From Stieleria tagensis (lineage in GTDB: Bacteria > Planctomycetota > Planctomycetia > Pirellulales > Pirellulaceae), in the NCBI RefSeq assembly GCF_024129865.1, contig NZ_JAMYFE010000007.1:1-64000 (forward strand): a stretch of DNA of 64,000 nucleotides. The letters run 5' to 3'. The position numbers were made by a program, and so were the translations under genes. Shown piece by piece: positions 38,101-46,510 of the stretch (within the stretch, counting starts at the first letter, position 1; each line of letters begins with the position of its first letter). A model generated the notes under the pieces. That model was not told where the DNA came from and ran no database searches. It was given only the letters and a program-made list of their open reading frames with translations.

Positions 38101-38326
38101 AATCCTGTGGACACAGATTCTCGACCTGCACCCGATCCCGATCCACGATCGTCAACGCGGCGTGGTGATCCATCAACCCGCGATGACGAACGGTATGCAA
38201 TTCAGATCCGTCGACGGGCTTGTCCGATCGGCCGATGATCAATGAACGTTGATCGTTTAGCCGGATCACCGCGCCGGGGTTTTGAAATTCAATCGCACTG
38301 CGCGGCGACGGCAGGCCCTGGGTCAC
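35108..38326 (-). CDS. FHA-ABC transporter-alpha/beta hydrolase fusion protein
   Basis: One uninterrupted frame of 1072 residues. An FHA-like domain occupies about 18-105 (IIGRSDKP, HHAALTIV, VFVNGRPMHHALLLGGDVLQIG). The ABC ATPase follows: Walker A GPSGCGKST near 150, signature LSGGQLRR near 234, Walker B VIVLDEPDSGLD near 256, H-loop VTHH near 292. Six to seven ABC-2-type membrane helices span about 370-690. After a signal-peptide-like helix ending AVALGQQ comes a lipase/esterase domain: HGLEGG at 809-814, nucleophile S872 in AHSLGG, likely D1020 in GDGAVTV and H1044 in SHTG. I infer that the hydrolase faces outside. The GTG at 38326 overlaps the upstream stop as GTGA and is preferred to the ATG at 38386. 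The transported substrate is unknown. Confidence 0.85.
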   Translation of the reverse strand: MTQGLPSPRSAIEFQNPGAVIRLNDQRSLIIGRSDKPVDGSELHTVRHRGLMDHHAALTIVDRDRVQVENLCPQDSSVFVNGRPMHHALLLGGDVLQIGPLAWRLDSGKQVLVPVSPIAGFDLAVDAEVPGRLTRTRLTLHRGQMTALVGPSGCGKSTLLETIRDGSGLVGQLQTAGRVYFVPQRDLVHHDLRLGDALRAIGRIYGRQLLPFEIDAALDSVGLSPSSAEKFPGQLSGGQLRRFRIAGALLSGAGVIVLDEPDSGLDHETADEVISLLRSLAIRGATIIAVTHHRHVLAAFDRVITMQPTEGGGAVETDDQRQQAGDAEAIVVADHSAGPLDWNWRRLPVLLRREQQKLTSPRLSWFSLGSLRLPHCLIGWLLVPLLFAVAVAVSVPTDPERDLADGLYGQMAPIARLGFLAVVSVIWMSASQSHLSITRDRELYDYERSYGLSWGGILTAKSAVLTLAGFVQTVVFAALLYLIRHVWLQRSFFVDERITQLPGVVLVLLVVSLAATLLGLLISAVAGRAPLVATAILPVVMMFQILFSAPFAVSKPDRYEPLADYGQLTIQIDDSEDSDPQDDWEDEVMDSEKPLWVTSLVSYTTLSRFGDQWLRSFAVTPDLPEKAAVAQRRSAVALLVIAGVCFVSAWFVLLMQSTRIGVRRLTRVAAVAGLLAFAVAAPAVALGQQPADQNVQGPADDAGQAGAGSPPTTIRLSIIDGRYDENQLRRAMGGHAEDTRLWREFGNQDRIGLVALELVGKIRFTLTERELTIELMQTPHWDLMKRLAPPRLIGADAVPADGDVVLFVHGLEGGASTFVASARELRARGIASMRFDYPNDGPPDQVGRLLAEQLIEFQKLHPGVRIHIVAHSLGGLVATWAVTEPGFPADLVPDVFTLGSPFHGSALAEFHDELELFDVAYRLATQTPGALDTIADGRGEAARALIPGSEFLRRLHQRPRPVGIRFHLAAGTKSFIGASRRERLALELPAELMRLTVAEGYSERLQKLLAADELRQGRGDGAVTVRSALGLSDPASSTSFPLSHTGLVSDTEPLEWVLSQAKLGEPVKPQAK

Positions 38327-39489
38327 TGTCCGCTCGCAATCAACTGGGCCTCGTAGCGAAAATCGGTCTGAACGTCGCGTTGCCACTTGGTTCCAAACAG
38401 CAGATGAGTTTTGCTTTTCACATTGGCTTTGATCTCGCAGGTCCCGTTGGCCTGCAACACCAGATAGTCTGACTTGCCATAAAACACTCGCCCTTGAATG
38501 CCCCGCACCCGTGCATCATAGGATTTGGCGTTCTGGTCAAGCGCCAACGTCAGATCGCCGTTCTGGATCACCAGCTGGCGACAGGTCTGGTTGTCGTAAT
38601 TGGCGTCTCGCAAGTACTTCATCTTCAGCGTGCCTTCGGATTGCCCACCCTGCTGATGGACCAACATCCCACTGGCATTGCCGGCATCCACACTCCAGGT
38701 GTCGCCGACTGGGCGATTCACATTGTCCATCACGTAATAGTCCAACAGCGGATCAGCCGCCTCGGCCCAGCGGCGAATGTCATCCAATTTGACCGTCACC
38801 GGTCCATCGGTCTGCCGCACGCGGGTGACACCCAAACCGTTGGACCAAACGACTTCGAACTGACATCCAGAATATTGCGCCGGGTCTTCGACCAGCTGAG
38901 CCTCGTCGATCTGCGTCAATCGTTCGACGTCAAATCCGCTGGCCTGAGCCAACCGAGTCAACACTTTCTCATACCGGGGATCGACTTTCCCATACGTCAT
39001 CATCAGCTTGTAAGCGACGTCGGCCGGCGGCAAGGTGGTGCGGGTCACATCCAACAATTGCTCCAAACCAATTTTCAGAATCGGTGATGCATCGCTGAAA
39101 TCGGCAACTCGCAACCGTTTCTCGCTGGTCACACGTTGCTGCGACGCCTCCAACACATCGATCTGAAACGTCAGATCGCCCAGTTCGTTTTCCAACACCT
39201 GTGTCTTGCTGGAATAGCGGTTCGTGTAGACGACATTCGTACGTCCCTCGATTCCCCAATTCTCGTTGACTGCTAATCCGCGAATCCGCAACACCTTGGA
39301 TGCCGCCCAAGTCTTGCCGACCGGATAACGCTGCAACAATTCGCGGGTATCCAGCTTGTTGCGTGCTGAATTGGTTTGCGGCGAAGTGGACTTTTCCCCG
39401 CCGACCGATAACCATTCGGAAGGATCGAATGCCGACGCAGGAATCGCAACGAAGGTGATCAGCGTCAAAGTAAAGAGAGATCGAATCAT
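38323..39489 (-). CDS. Exported protein of unknown function, coupled to the ABC-hydrolase gene
   Basis: 388 residues with a signal peptide cleaved near IPASAFDPSEW. The mature part is soluble, beta-rich and shows no motif I recognise. A stretch after FSDASPILKIGLEQLLDV may form a helical domain, and the end (TNLTLALDQNAKSYDARVRG in outline) is beta-type. The four-base GTGA overlap with the FHA-ABC-hydrolase gene implies that the two are made together, so this is a candidate exported partner or substrate of that transporter. Upstream, 265 bases with palindromes separate it from the pseudokinase gene. Confidence 0.7.
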   Translation of the reverse strand: MIRSLFTLTLITFVAIPASAFDPSEWLSVGGEKSTSPQTNSARNKLDTRELLQRYPVGKTWAASKVLRIRGLAVNENWGIEGRTNVVYTNRYSSKTQVLENELGDLTFQIDVLEASQQRVTSEKRLRVADFSDASPILKIGLEQLLDVTRTTLPPADVAYKLMMTYGKVDPRYEKVLTRLAQASGFDVERLTQIDEAQLVEDPAQYSGCQFEVVWSNGLGVTRVRQTDGPVTVKLDDIRRWAEAADPLLDYYVMDNVNRPVGDTWSVDAGNASGMLVHQQGGQSEGTLKMKYLRDANYDNQTCRQLVIQNGDLTLALDQNAKSYDARVRGIQGRVFYGKSDYLVLQANGTCEIKANVKSKTHLLFGTKWQRDVQTDFRYEAQLIASGQ

Positions 39490-39532
39490 GGAGCCATCAA
39501 ATGTTGGAGTTCACTGAGACTTGGAGTTCACT

Positions 39533-39634
39533 GAGGATTTATCCGACCCGGGAGCGCTGGTGTGGAGGATTTATCCGACCCGGGCGACGGTTTTCTGCGA
39601 AGAATAAAGCCGGTCGGATAAATCCTCCACACCA
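39533..39634. repeat. Long palindrome, TGGTGTGGAGGATTTATCC family, copy 1 plus extra half-site
   Basis: The arms 39558-39580 and 39612-39634 are perfectly complementary over 23 bases (TGGTGTGGAGGATTTATCC plus GACC) around a 31-base spacer. A further direct copy of GAGGATTTATCCGACCCGGG lies at 39533-39552 and again at 39565-39584. It sits between the pseudokinase stop (39755) and the start of the exported gene (39489). Related copies are at 46371-46510 and 52043-52109. Confidence 0.85.
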
Positions 39635-39754
39635 ACCCGCGACTGGCAAGCAAAATCAACAGGCCGGTTCGCGTCGGGCCGGGAAATATCAATGTCTCAT
39701 GCAACCGTGTCACCTCAAAACTCACCCATCGAACTGCATTTCAATCGCTGGCAT

Positions 39755-41488
39755 TTAAAACGGTAACGAATCCATCGGATCAACGACCTTTTTCGTTGCC
39801 GATGGGGGTGCTGTTTTTGCCCCAGATCCCAAGGCCCGATCTCCAATCGAAACGGGCGGTCCAAATCGTTTGTTTGTTGTCAAAATCACAGAATAGCCAC
39901 TTTCGCTATCCTCCAGCCGCAGCTCTCGCCCGAGTTGCCAAACCAACAACGGACTTTCCAGCGTGTGCGCGATCACCGTGGTGTTCCACAGCGGAATCGA
40001 ACTGTCCTGTTGCAACCAGAACGATAGCGGATCGCCGGCGTGATAATCCTCCACGGGCAATTCGATCGAGGCGGCTTTGCCCTCGCTGGTTTCCCACTGC
40101 CAATCCAGCGACGCCGAACCACGCGGCGTATCAAACCCGACCCGGTGCGCGGTGAACGAGTTGTCGGCCGCGGGACGAACATCGATCACTCGCAAATCAA
40201 ACTGACGAACCTCCAACGCTTCCCCCAACCACTGCCCCAGCAAATCTTTGACTTGGCCCGACGGCAGCAATGATTGTTGAGTTTGCAGTTCACCGATGCC
40301 GCGTTTGCTGCGAGCCCAGGATTGCCAGCGCTGGTAGGCTTCGCCGAGTGCATCGAGCCGCTGAGTGGCCTGCTCGATCCGGCGAGATTCCCAGGGCGCA
40401 TCGACGGCCAACTGGATCAAGCGGCGCAGCGTCGGATCAGCCGCCCGCCATGATTGCTGGCCGTTGACAGTCGCCAATGTTTCCAGTGACCGCGCCCACT
40501 GCGACGATCGAAAATCGCCGGCCTGCGCGATGACTTGCTCCAGTGACCGACCGGCCAGTTGCTCGGTCCAACGGCGTTGATCACCGCCGCTGGGGTTCAC
40601 ATCAGCGGCCGGTTGCGGTACCGCAGTCGCAACGAGTTTCGATTCCGCCTGTTTCAAATGCATCGTTTCGACTTCTTGCGTCAAGCGGTCCACATCCTTT
40701 TCCATCGCCGCCAGTAGTTGCTGCTGCTGTTTTCGTTGCCCCGATTGCAGAGAGGCACCGATAACGTTCATCAACACCGAGACGGTCATGATCGCAAGCA
40801 AGCAATACATCAGCCCAGCGGGATAGACCGGTCGCCGCGCACTCAGCCGCTGAATCGTTGCAGGATTCACTTTGCCCGCTGCGCCGTCACGGATCAACGC
40901 CGTCGCCATCTTTGCCAATCGCTTGGCCGACCCGGAAACGTTCAGGTTCTTGATCAAACTTTCGGCGAACTGGCCGTCTTGGCGACTGAGCTCCCAAATC
41001 TTGCGGACCGCACTGGACGACAGCGCCAATTCAGCCAGCACGATCCCCAGTGCGTACCAGTCATCGGCCGGATGAGCGTTCGCGGCGGATTTCAATCGCG
41101 GCGCGGTCCAATACATCGCTTCGCTGTCGCCACCATGAACGGCATCCGACTGGGCTGCCCGCTGCGGGTCGATCCACAACGTCGCCGCCGGCGCCCGTTC
41201 GGTCCCACGATTGTGCAGCGAACCCGACGTGATGCGCCCGTAACAACGTTCCAATCCGTGCAACCGATCGAGCGACCGAATCACATCGGTCATCGAATCG
41301 GCGATCTGACGCAGTGCGGCGGGACCATGTCCATCCATCGCCAACGGTTGAAAGCGGCGAAACGCATGCAACGGCTGGCCGTCGCCAAGTGGCCCGTCGT
41401 CACCAACCACCGGGATCGAACATCCCGGCAACAAATCTCCCGCATCAATGTCCGAGTAATCAAATCGGCCGGCGTCGTTGCGGTTCAT
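39755..41488 (-). CDS. Membrane protein with degenerate protein-kinase-like domain
   Basis: 577 residues. Residues 50-200 resemble the C-lobe of a serine/threonine kinase: ALRQIADSMTDVIRSLDRLHGLERCYGRITSGSLHN in place of the catalytic loop, MYWTAPRL in place of the APE segment and ADDWYALGIVLAELAL as subdomain IX. The glycine-rich loop, the VAIK lysine, the HRD aspartate and DFG are not visible, so catalysis is unlikely. One membrane helix follows (about 220-243, LMYCLLAIMTVSVLMNVIGA). A 330-residue part, mainly helical then beta-rich, is probably outside. The layout matches planctomycete transmembrane kinases with the catalytic machinery lost. It could transmit a signal to or from the neighbouring FHA protein, since FHA domains bind phosphothreonine; that link is speculation. 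Confidence 0.65.
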   Translation of the reverse strand: MNRNDAGRFDYSDIDAGDLLPGCSIPVVGDDGPLGDGQPLHAFRRFQPLAMDGHGPAALRQIADSMTDVIRSLDRLHGLERCYGRITSGSLHNRGTERAPAATLWIDPQRAAQSDAVHGGDSEAMYWTAPRLKSAANAHPADDWYALGIVLAELALSSSAVRKIWELSRQDGQFAESLIKNLNVSGSAKRLAKMATALIRDGAAGKVNPATIQRLSARRPVYPAGLMYCLLAIMTVSVLMNVIGASLQSGQRKQQQQLLAAMEKDVDRLTQEVETMHLKQAESKLVATAVPQPAADVNPSGGDQRRWTEQLAGRSLEQVIAQAGDFRSSQWARSLETLATVNGQQSWRAADPTLRRLIQLAVDAPWESRRIEQATQRLDALGEAYQRWQSWARSKRGIGELQTQQSLLPSGQVKDLLGQWLGEALEVRQFDLRVIDVRPAADNSFTAHRVGFDTPRGSASLDWQWETSEGKAASIELPVEDYHAGDPLSFWLQQDSSIPLWNTTVIAHTLESPLLVWQLGRELRLEDSESGYSVILTTNKRFGPPVSIGDRALGSGAKTAPPSATKKVVDPMDSLPF

Positions 41489-41564
41489 GCTGCGGAAGAC
41501 GATGAATCAAAGAACAGAGCGGGGATCCGGCATCCACCGGACGAGATTCAAAAGGATAGCATGC

Positions 41565-42137
41565 TCAGCGTACATCGACCCAATCCATCCCGGCCGCTTC
41601 GGCGGCTTGGAAACCCAACGGAGAATCCTCAAACACGACACAACGTTCCGGACGCACGCCGATCCGCCGCGCCGCTTCCAAGAAAACATCGGGTTCGGGC
41701 TTGTGACGTTCGGTGTCTTCGGCGGTCACCACGGCGGCAAACAATTCGTCGATCTTCAGCGACACCAGTTGCTTGACCACCACGATCCGCCCGCTGCCAC
41801 TGGCCACGGCCATCGGTTTTCTGCGATGAAAGGCCACAGCGATGTCACAGACCGCCTGTTTGGGGCGAACCTGGTCGATCAACGTCTGAAAATAAACCTC
41901 TTTTTCATTCGCCACGGCGACCGGATCGGCCTGTACGCCCTGCTCTGTCGACAGCAGCGTGACGATCTTGTCACTCGGCATCCCTCCCATCGAATAGAAT
42001 CGTGCTTCGGGAAATTCGATACGGTGCCGCTGCAGCGTGTCACGCCAGGCGACATAATGGACCGGCATCGAATCCGCCAGCGTGCCGTCGCAATCAAAAA
42101 TCAGGCCGTCGTATTTTTCAAAATCGTTTGCGTTCAT
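41565..42137 (-). CDS. HAD family phosphatase (beta-phosphoglucomutase-like)
   Basis: 190 residues with the HAD motifs: D15-C-D17-G-T in LIFDCDGTLADSMPVHY (motif I), VASGSGRIVV (motif II region) and CVVFEDSPLGFQAAEAAGM (motif IV). The cap region and DSMPVHY pattern place it in the beta-phosphoglucomutase/phosphatase subgroup acting on small phosphorylated sugars. The exact substrate cannot be read from the sequence. I place the start at the ATG at 42137 (MNANDFEKYDG); the in-frame extension to 42182 has no family similarity. It is divergent from the GspE-like gene with 54 bases between the starts. Confidence 0.9.
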   Translation of the reverse strand: MNANDFEKYDGLIFDCDGTLADSMPVHYVAWRDTLQRHRIEFPEARFYSMGGMPSDKIVTLLSTEQGVQADPVAVANEKEVYFQTLIDQVRPKQAVCDIAVAFHRRKPMAVASGSGRIVVVKQLVSLKIDELFAAVVTAEDTERHKPEPDVFLEAARRIGVRPERCVVFEDSPLGFQAAEAAGMDWVDVR

Positions 42138-42191
42138 GCGCCAAGAATCGCATAACCAGCCCTGCTCCGTAACCCGTCCCACCCCTATGAA

Positions 42192-43436
42192 ATGAATCAG
42201 CCTCCCCAGATTTTGCCCAGCGTTTCACTGCCCAAGGCTGCGAATCGTGACGACACGCCGTCCGACAAATCGGGCGGCGAGAACGTGGCGTTCTGCGACT
42301 CGATTTTTGCCAAAGCGTTCCAGGCCGGCGCATCGGACATCCACTTTGAACCGTTCGAACAAGCCTTTCGCGTGCGAATCCGTGTCGACGGCAGCCTGTC
42401 GCAGATCGCCGCCGGCCCGGCCAGCGATTACCCACAGATCTCGTCACGTGTGAAAATCCTGTCCGAACTGGACATCTCCGAACGCCGCCGACCGCAAGAA
42501 GGTCGTCTGCGATTGGTGATCGACGGCCGCAGTGTTGACTACCGCGTATCGTCGGTGCCGACGCGATTCGGCGAAAAGATCGTGTTGCGAGTGGTCGACG
42601 CGACCGGGCTGAATTCGGATTTGACGAAACTGGGTATGAACGCCAAAGAAGCCCAGGTCATGGCCACGGCCAGCGAACAACAATACGGCATGTGCCTGGT
42701 CACCGGCCCGACCGGCAGCGGCAAAACGACGACGCTGTATTCGGCCATCAATCGGCTGAACCAAATGGAGCGCAACGTCACCACCATCGAAGACCCGGTG
42801 GAATTCAACGTGTTCGGGATCACCCAAGTCAACGTCCGCCGCGACCTGGACATGGATTTCCCCCAAGTGTTGCGATTGTTACTGCGGCAAGACCCGGACG
42901 TGATCCTGGTCGGTGAAATTCGTGACACGGAAACGGCCAAGACATCCTTTCAAGCCGCGATGACCGGGCACATGGTGTTGTCCACGCTGCACACCAACGA
43001 CACCGTCACCGCGATCGCACGACTGCGGGACATGGGAATCGAACCGTTCCTGATCACCGCCGCGTTAAAAGTCGTTGTCGCCCAGCGACTTGCCCGGCGA
43101 ATCTGCCAACATTGTCGCGCCCCGGTCAATGTCTCCGCCGCGCAGTTGAAATCGCTGGGGATCAGCCCAGCACAGGCCGAGAAAGCCAGCTTTCATCGCG
43201 GCCGAGGCTGCACCAAATGCAACGGATCCGGTTGCCGCGGTCGGGTCGCGATTTTCGAAATGCTGACGTTGTCGGAAAAGCTACACGACATGATCTTTGA
43301 AAATGCATCCGTCGATGCGATCCGCCAACAAGCGGTGAAAGAGGGCATGCGGACACTGCGAGTCAGCGCGCTCAGCAAAGCGTTCCAAGGCATCATCACG
43401 ATCGAAGAAGCATCGCTGTTCTCCGGTCGATCCTGA
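42192..43436 (+). CDS. Short GspE/PilB-type secretion ATPase lacking the N1 domain
   Basis: 414 residues, cytoplasmic. The N2 domain (GASDIHFEPFEQAFRVRIRVDG), Walker A GPTGSGKTTT, Asp box, Walker B DVILVGEIRDTETA, STLHTNDTVTAIARL and the zinc site ICQHCRAP...GCTKCNGSGCRGR are all intact. It should be an active type II secretion/type IV pilus assembly ATPase. The N-terminal MshEN/N1 domain of about 140 residues is missing compared with standard 550-570-residue enzymes. No pilC, pilT or pseudopilin gene lies nearby; the next gene encodes an M50 protease. The machine it drives must be encoded elsewhere. Confidence 0.9.
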   Translation: MNQPPQILPSVSLPKAANRDDTPSDKSGGENVAFCDSIFAKAFQAGASDIHFEPFEQAFRVRIRVDGSLSQIAAGPASDYPQISSRVKILSELDISERRRPQEGRLRLVIDGRSVDYRVSSVPTRFGEKIVLRVVDATGLNSDLTKLGMNAKEAQVMATASEQQYGMCLVTGPTGSGKTTTLYSAINRLNQMERNVTTIEDPVEFNVFGITQVNVRRDLDMDFPQVLRLLLRQDPDVILVGEIRDTETAKTSFQAAMTGHMVLSTLHTNDTVTAIARLRDMGIEPFLITAALKVVVAQRLARRICQHCRAPVNVSAAQLKSLGISPAQAEKASFHRGRGCTKCNGSGCRGRVAIFEMLTLSEKLHDMIFENASVDAIRQQAVKEGMRTLRVSALSKAFQGIITIEEASLFSGRS

Positions 43437-43491
43437 CCCGACGAAGCGTGTGATCGGCCCGGCAATTTTCCTCACCGAACGACTCGGCACT

Positions 43492-46368
43492 ATGTTCTTT
43501 AAATTAAGCGCCCCACACGTCTCGTTTGCCGAGTATCTGTACGAGGGAAACTGGATCACCAAACCGATCGTGCTGGTGATCGCCTGCTTCGTCAAACTGT
43601 TCCGCATCCCAATCCCATCCTCCACCGACATCCCGCCGGTCGCGTCGCTGCAACCGTTTCGGATCGCCGGCCAGGCGCTGAAACCCGAGCTGATGACGGC
43701 ACTGACCGGCTTGGACCAACAGCTGGCCGACATGGGGTTCACGCGGATCGATTGGATCGGAATCCACGACGTCCAAAACAACACGCGCTACGGCGGCGCG
43801 GCCTATCGATCCGCCGACGGTGACACCGTCGCCTGGGTCCGCTATCGGCTGTGGCCGAACTTGGAAAAACACAATCGTTTTGCCCGCCTGGCCCTGTATT
43901 CACTCGGCCCGGGCGGAAAAATCGTTCTGACGACCGCAGCCACGCGCGACTTGATCGATCCGCCGGACTGGGCGGCGGAGTATCACCCCAAAGTCGATCC
44001 GCCACGACTGCGAGAACTGCACCAGAATCACCTCCGCGATGCCCTGGGCAATGCCCGGCCGATGATCGCCAACGAATCCGAGTCCGCCTTCGATCTGCTG
44101 GAGCACACTCACGAAGAATTTGTAGCCTTTCAAGTAAAACGTGGCGTGTTCGTCCCCGGACCCGCTGCCAACCCGATCGTCAGCGCGGCGACCGAGCGCG
44201 CCGCAGTCGCAGCTGGCACCGCCGGCAACTCGTCGGTCGCTTATCCAGCCGCTTCCCAGGCAGGCGCCTTCGACGACGCGGTTCCGCTGGCCGAACTTGT
44301 GCCCGATGACGCTCCGTTGCCCAGCCAACCGGCCCCGGAAGCTTCCCCGGTCGATGAATTGCAACCACTGATCGACGCGGTCCGGCACCAGGAAACCAAA
44401 CAGTCCGGCTGGCTGACCAAGATCTTGTTGCTGGCGGTCTCGATCGCGTTCTTCGTCGGCCTGGGTGCGATGCAGTGGGACATCGAAATGGTGCTGTTGC
44501 TGGTGCCAATTCTGTTGGTCCACGAACTGGGGCACTACGTCGCGATGAAGCTGTTTGGATACAAGAACATCCACATGTTCTTCATTCCCCTGCTGGGCGC
44601 CGCGGTCAGCGGTCGAAACTATCGCGTCAGCGGCTGGAAGAAAGCGATCGTTGCGCTGGCCGGTCCGCTGCCCAGCATCGCCATCGGTTTGCTGCTGGGC
44701 GTCGTCGGCTGGGCAACCGGAAATGAACTTTGTTTTAACGCTGCCCTGTTCACGTTGATCTTGAACGTGATGAACCTGGCGCCTTTCCTGCCGCTTGACG
44801 GAGGCCAGGTTGCGCACCTGACCCTGTTCTCGCGATCCAAAGTCATGGACTTGCTGTTTCGGATCATGACCATCGGCATGCTGCTGGCATTCGCCGCCTG
44901 GTCGGGCGAGCCATTTTTATTCGGCATCGGGTTCGCCATGATGGTGGGTCTGCCGACCGTCTGGCGAACCACGAAAGCGACCGAACTGGTCCGCGGCCAG
45001 ACGCTGCCCGAACCGACCCAAGACAAGATGCCGGTCGAAGCAATTCGGATTGTGTCCGACGCGGTCGAGCAAGCGAAACTGCCGACCCAAGGCACCACAG
45101 CACTGGCAAAACTGGTGCTGTCGGTTTACGAAAACGTGACCGTCCGCCCGCCCAACTGGCCGGCCACGTTGGGGCTTTGGGCTCTCTATTTCACCGGTTT
45201 AGTGTCAGGCATCATCGGCCTGTTTACGCTGGCCGTGGTCGGGTTTGGCAATGATCTGTTTGATGAATTCCCCGAATTCCAATCCCAGCATCTGTCGGTC
45301 CCGCTCAGCGACGGTGATTTCAAATTGGGCCAACCCGCCGCCGAACCGGGACAGACCAAACTGGACCTGCTGGCCTGGCGTTTTCCCGATGCCGATTCCG
45401 CCTCCGCCGCCTTTACGCAGCTGACGGAAAACACCGACGATTCCGTCTCACGACTCGGTGATGTGGTCTTCACCAGCCGGCCGACTCGATCAATGGCGGC
45501 TGATCCACAAGCCGAATTTGATCTGGACTTTGTTGCCCAAGCCCAAGCGGTGGAACGACAAGCCAACGAGGATCCGCGACTCGAATCGATGGACGATGCG
45601 ATCTGGCGGCGATCGTTCGCGACCATGACGCCCGAATTGATGGTCGTCGTCGACAATGAATTGGCCGACCAATTGACGACCGCCGCGGACGACCTGCCCG
45701 ATCCCATCGGACAATTCGTTCCGATCGCACCCTGGACGCCCAAACGTTCGCTCACCGACAAGCAGCGCGACCTGCAAACGAAATTGCGAGTCCTGCAAGG
45801 CCGATCCGATTCAGTGCCTTGGGATTCGGCGGAACCGCAGTCGGTCGATATCACCAACGATCCGACCACCGAGAACTTTCGCCAACAAATCCGACGCTCT
45901 GCCGATCGCGCCAAACAGGTGCAACAGGACCGGCTCGATTGGATTGACAGACAAGCCGACACTGCCCAGGGATCAGCCGGTCGGCTCTACAAAGCGTATG
46001 CCCAATACGAGCAAGCCCTCAAATTGTGGCGAGAAGACGAACGGGCCTATGAACAGAAAGGCGAATCGCCACAGCCCAAAGACTATCTGCAACCGCTGCT
46101 GACAGAACTGGGTTATCTCGCCGCCGACAGTCCCCTGCTGGCAACCAGCGTTTTGGTCGAAGCCTACGTGGTCGAGGAAGACCTGATGGACGAAACGCCA
46201 CAGATCGACCCGCTGCCCCGCCCCGGCGACGGTCAATCGCTGGTCTCGCTGTACCTGTCACCCACCCAAGACGCCGCAGCGGCTTTTGCCAGCGTCCATG
46301 CCTGGTTAAAGAAACAAGGCGTCCGCCAAGTCGTCTGGAAATACCAAGTCCCAATCCAAACGGAGTAG
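43492..46368 (+). CDS. M50 family intramembrane metalloprotease with large flanking domains
   Basis: 958 residues from the ATG at 43492 (an in-frame GTG at 43450 would add 14). The zinc-binding HELGH is at 344-348 in a membrane helix, and the second motif NLAPFLPLDGGQ, with its aspartate, lies near 429-440. Additional helices surround them. These are the marks of site-2-protease-type enzymes that cut membrane proteins within the bilayer. A 300-residue N-terminal region and a C-terminal region of about 450 residues, rich in charged helices (RRSADRAKQVQQDRLDW), are unusual, as most S2P proteins are 350-450 residues. No PDZ domain is obvious. The substrate may be an anti-sigma factor or a secreted protein, but the sequence does not say. 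Confidence 0.88.
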   Translation: MFFKLSAPHVSFAEYLYEGNWITKPIVLVIACFVKLFRIPIPSSTDIPPVASLQPFRIAGQALKPELMTALTGLDQQLADMGFTRIDWIGIHDVQNNTRYGGAAYRSADGDTVAWVRYRLWPNLEKHNRFARLALYSLGPGGKIVLTTAATRDLIDPPDWAAEYHPKVDPPRLRELHQNHLRDALGNARPMIANESESAFDLLEHTHEEFVAFQVKRGVFVPGPAANPIVSAATERAAVAAGTAGNSSVAYPAASQAGAFDDAVPLAELVPDDAPLPSQPAPEASPVDELQPLIDAVRHQETKQSGWLTKILLLAVSIAFFVGLGAMQWDIEMVLLLVPILLVHELGHYVAMKLFGYKNIHMFFIPLLGAAVSGRNYRVSGWKKAIVALAGPLPSIAIGLLLGVVGWATGNELCFNAALFTLILNVMNLAPFLPLDGGQVAHLTLFSRSKVMDLLFRIMTIGMLLAFAAWSGEPFLFGIGFAMMVGLPTVWRTTKATELVRGQTLPEPTQDKMPVEAIRIVSDAVEQAKLPTQGTTALAKLVLSVYENVTVRPPNWPATLGLWALYFTGLVSGIIGLFTLAVVGFGNDLFDEFPEFQSQHLSVPLSDGDFKLGQPAAEPGQTKLDLLAWRFPDADSASAAFTQLTENTDDSVSRLGDVVFTSRPTRSMAADPQAEFDLDFVAQAQAVERQANEDPRLESMDDAIWRRSFATMTPELMVVVDNELADQLTTAADDLPDPIGQFVPIAPWTPKRSLTDKQRDLQTKLRVLQGRSDSVPWDSAEPQSVDITNDPTTENFRQQIRRSADRAKQVQQDRLDWIDRQADTAQGSAGRLYKAYAQYEQALKLWREDERAYEQKGESPQPKDYLQPLLTELGYLAADSPLLATSVLVEAYVVEEDLMDETPQIDPLPRPGDGQSLVSLYLSPTQDAAAAFASVHAWLKKQGVRQVVWKYQVPIQTE

Positions 46369-46370
46369 CG

Positions 46371-46510
46371 CTGGTGTGGAGGATTTATCCGACCATGCAG
46401 CGTCGCAGCAAGCCAGTGTCGTAGCTGGCCCCGCCAGGGTTCTGTCGGTCTGAACCCTGGCGGGCCCAGCTACGGGAAACACACCCGGTCGGATACATCC
46501 TCCACACCAG
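46371..46510. repeat. Composite palindrome: outer copy 2 of the TGGTGTGGAGG family with a nested GTAGC...GCTAC hairpin
   Basis: Outer arms 46371-46394 and 46487-46510 are complementary over 24 bases with one mismatch. Inside, 46421-46441 pairs with 46453-46473 over 21 bases with one mismatch around an 11-base loop. The inner element is a relative of 23205-23257. The composite begins two bases after the M50 stop codon. Confidence 0.85.

Noticed and set aside
39533-39634. Palindrome considered as a CRISPR-type repeat or an intrinsic terminator
   Set aside because: There is no regular array of repeats and spacers, and no T-run follows the stem; a REP/MITE-like element is the better reading.
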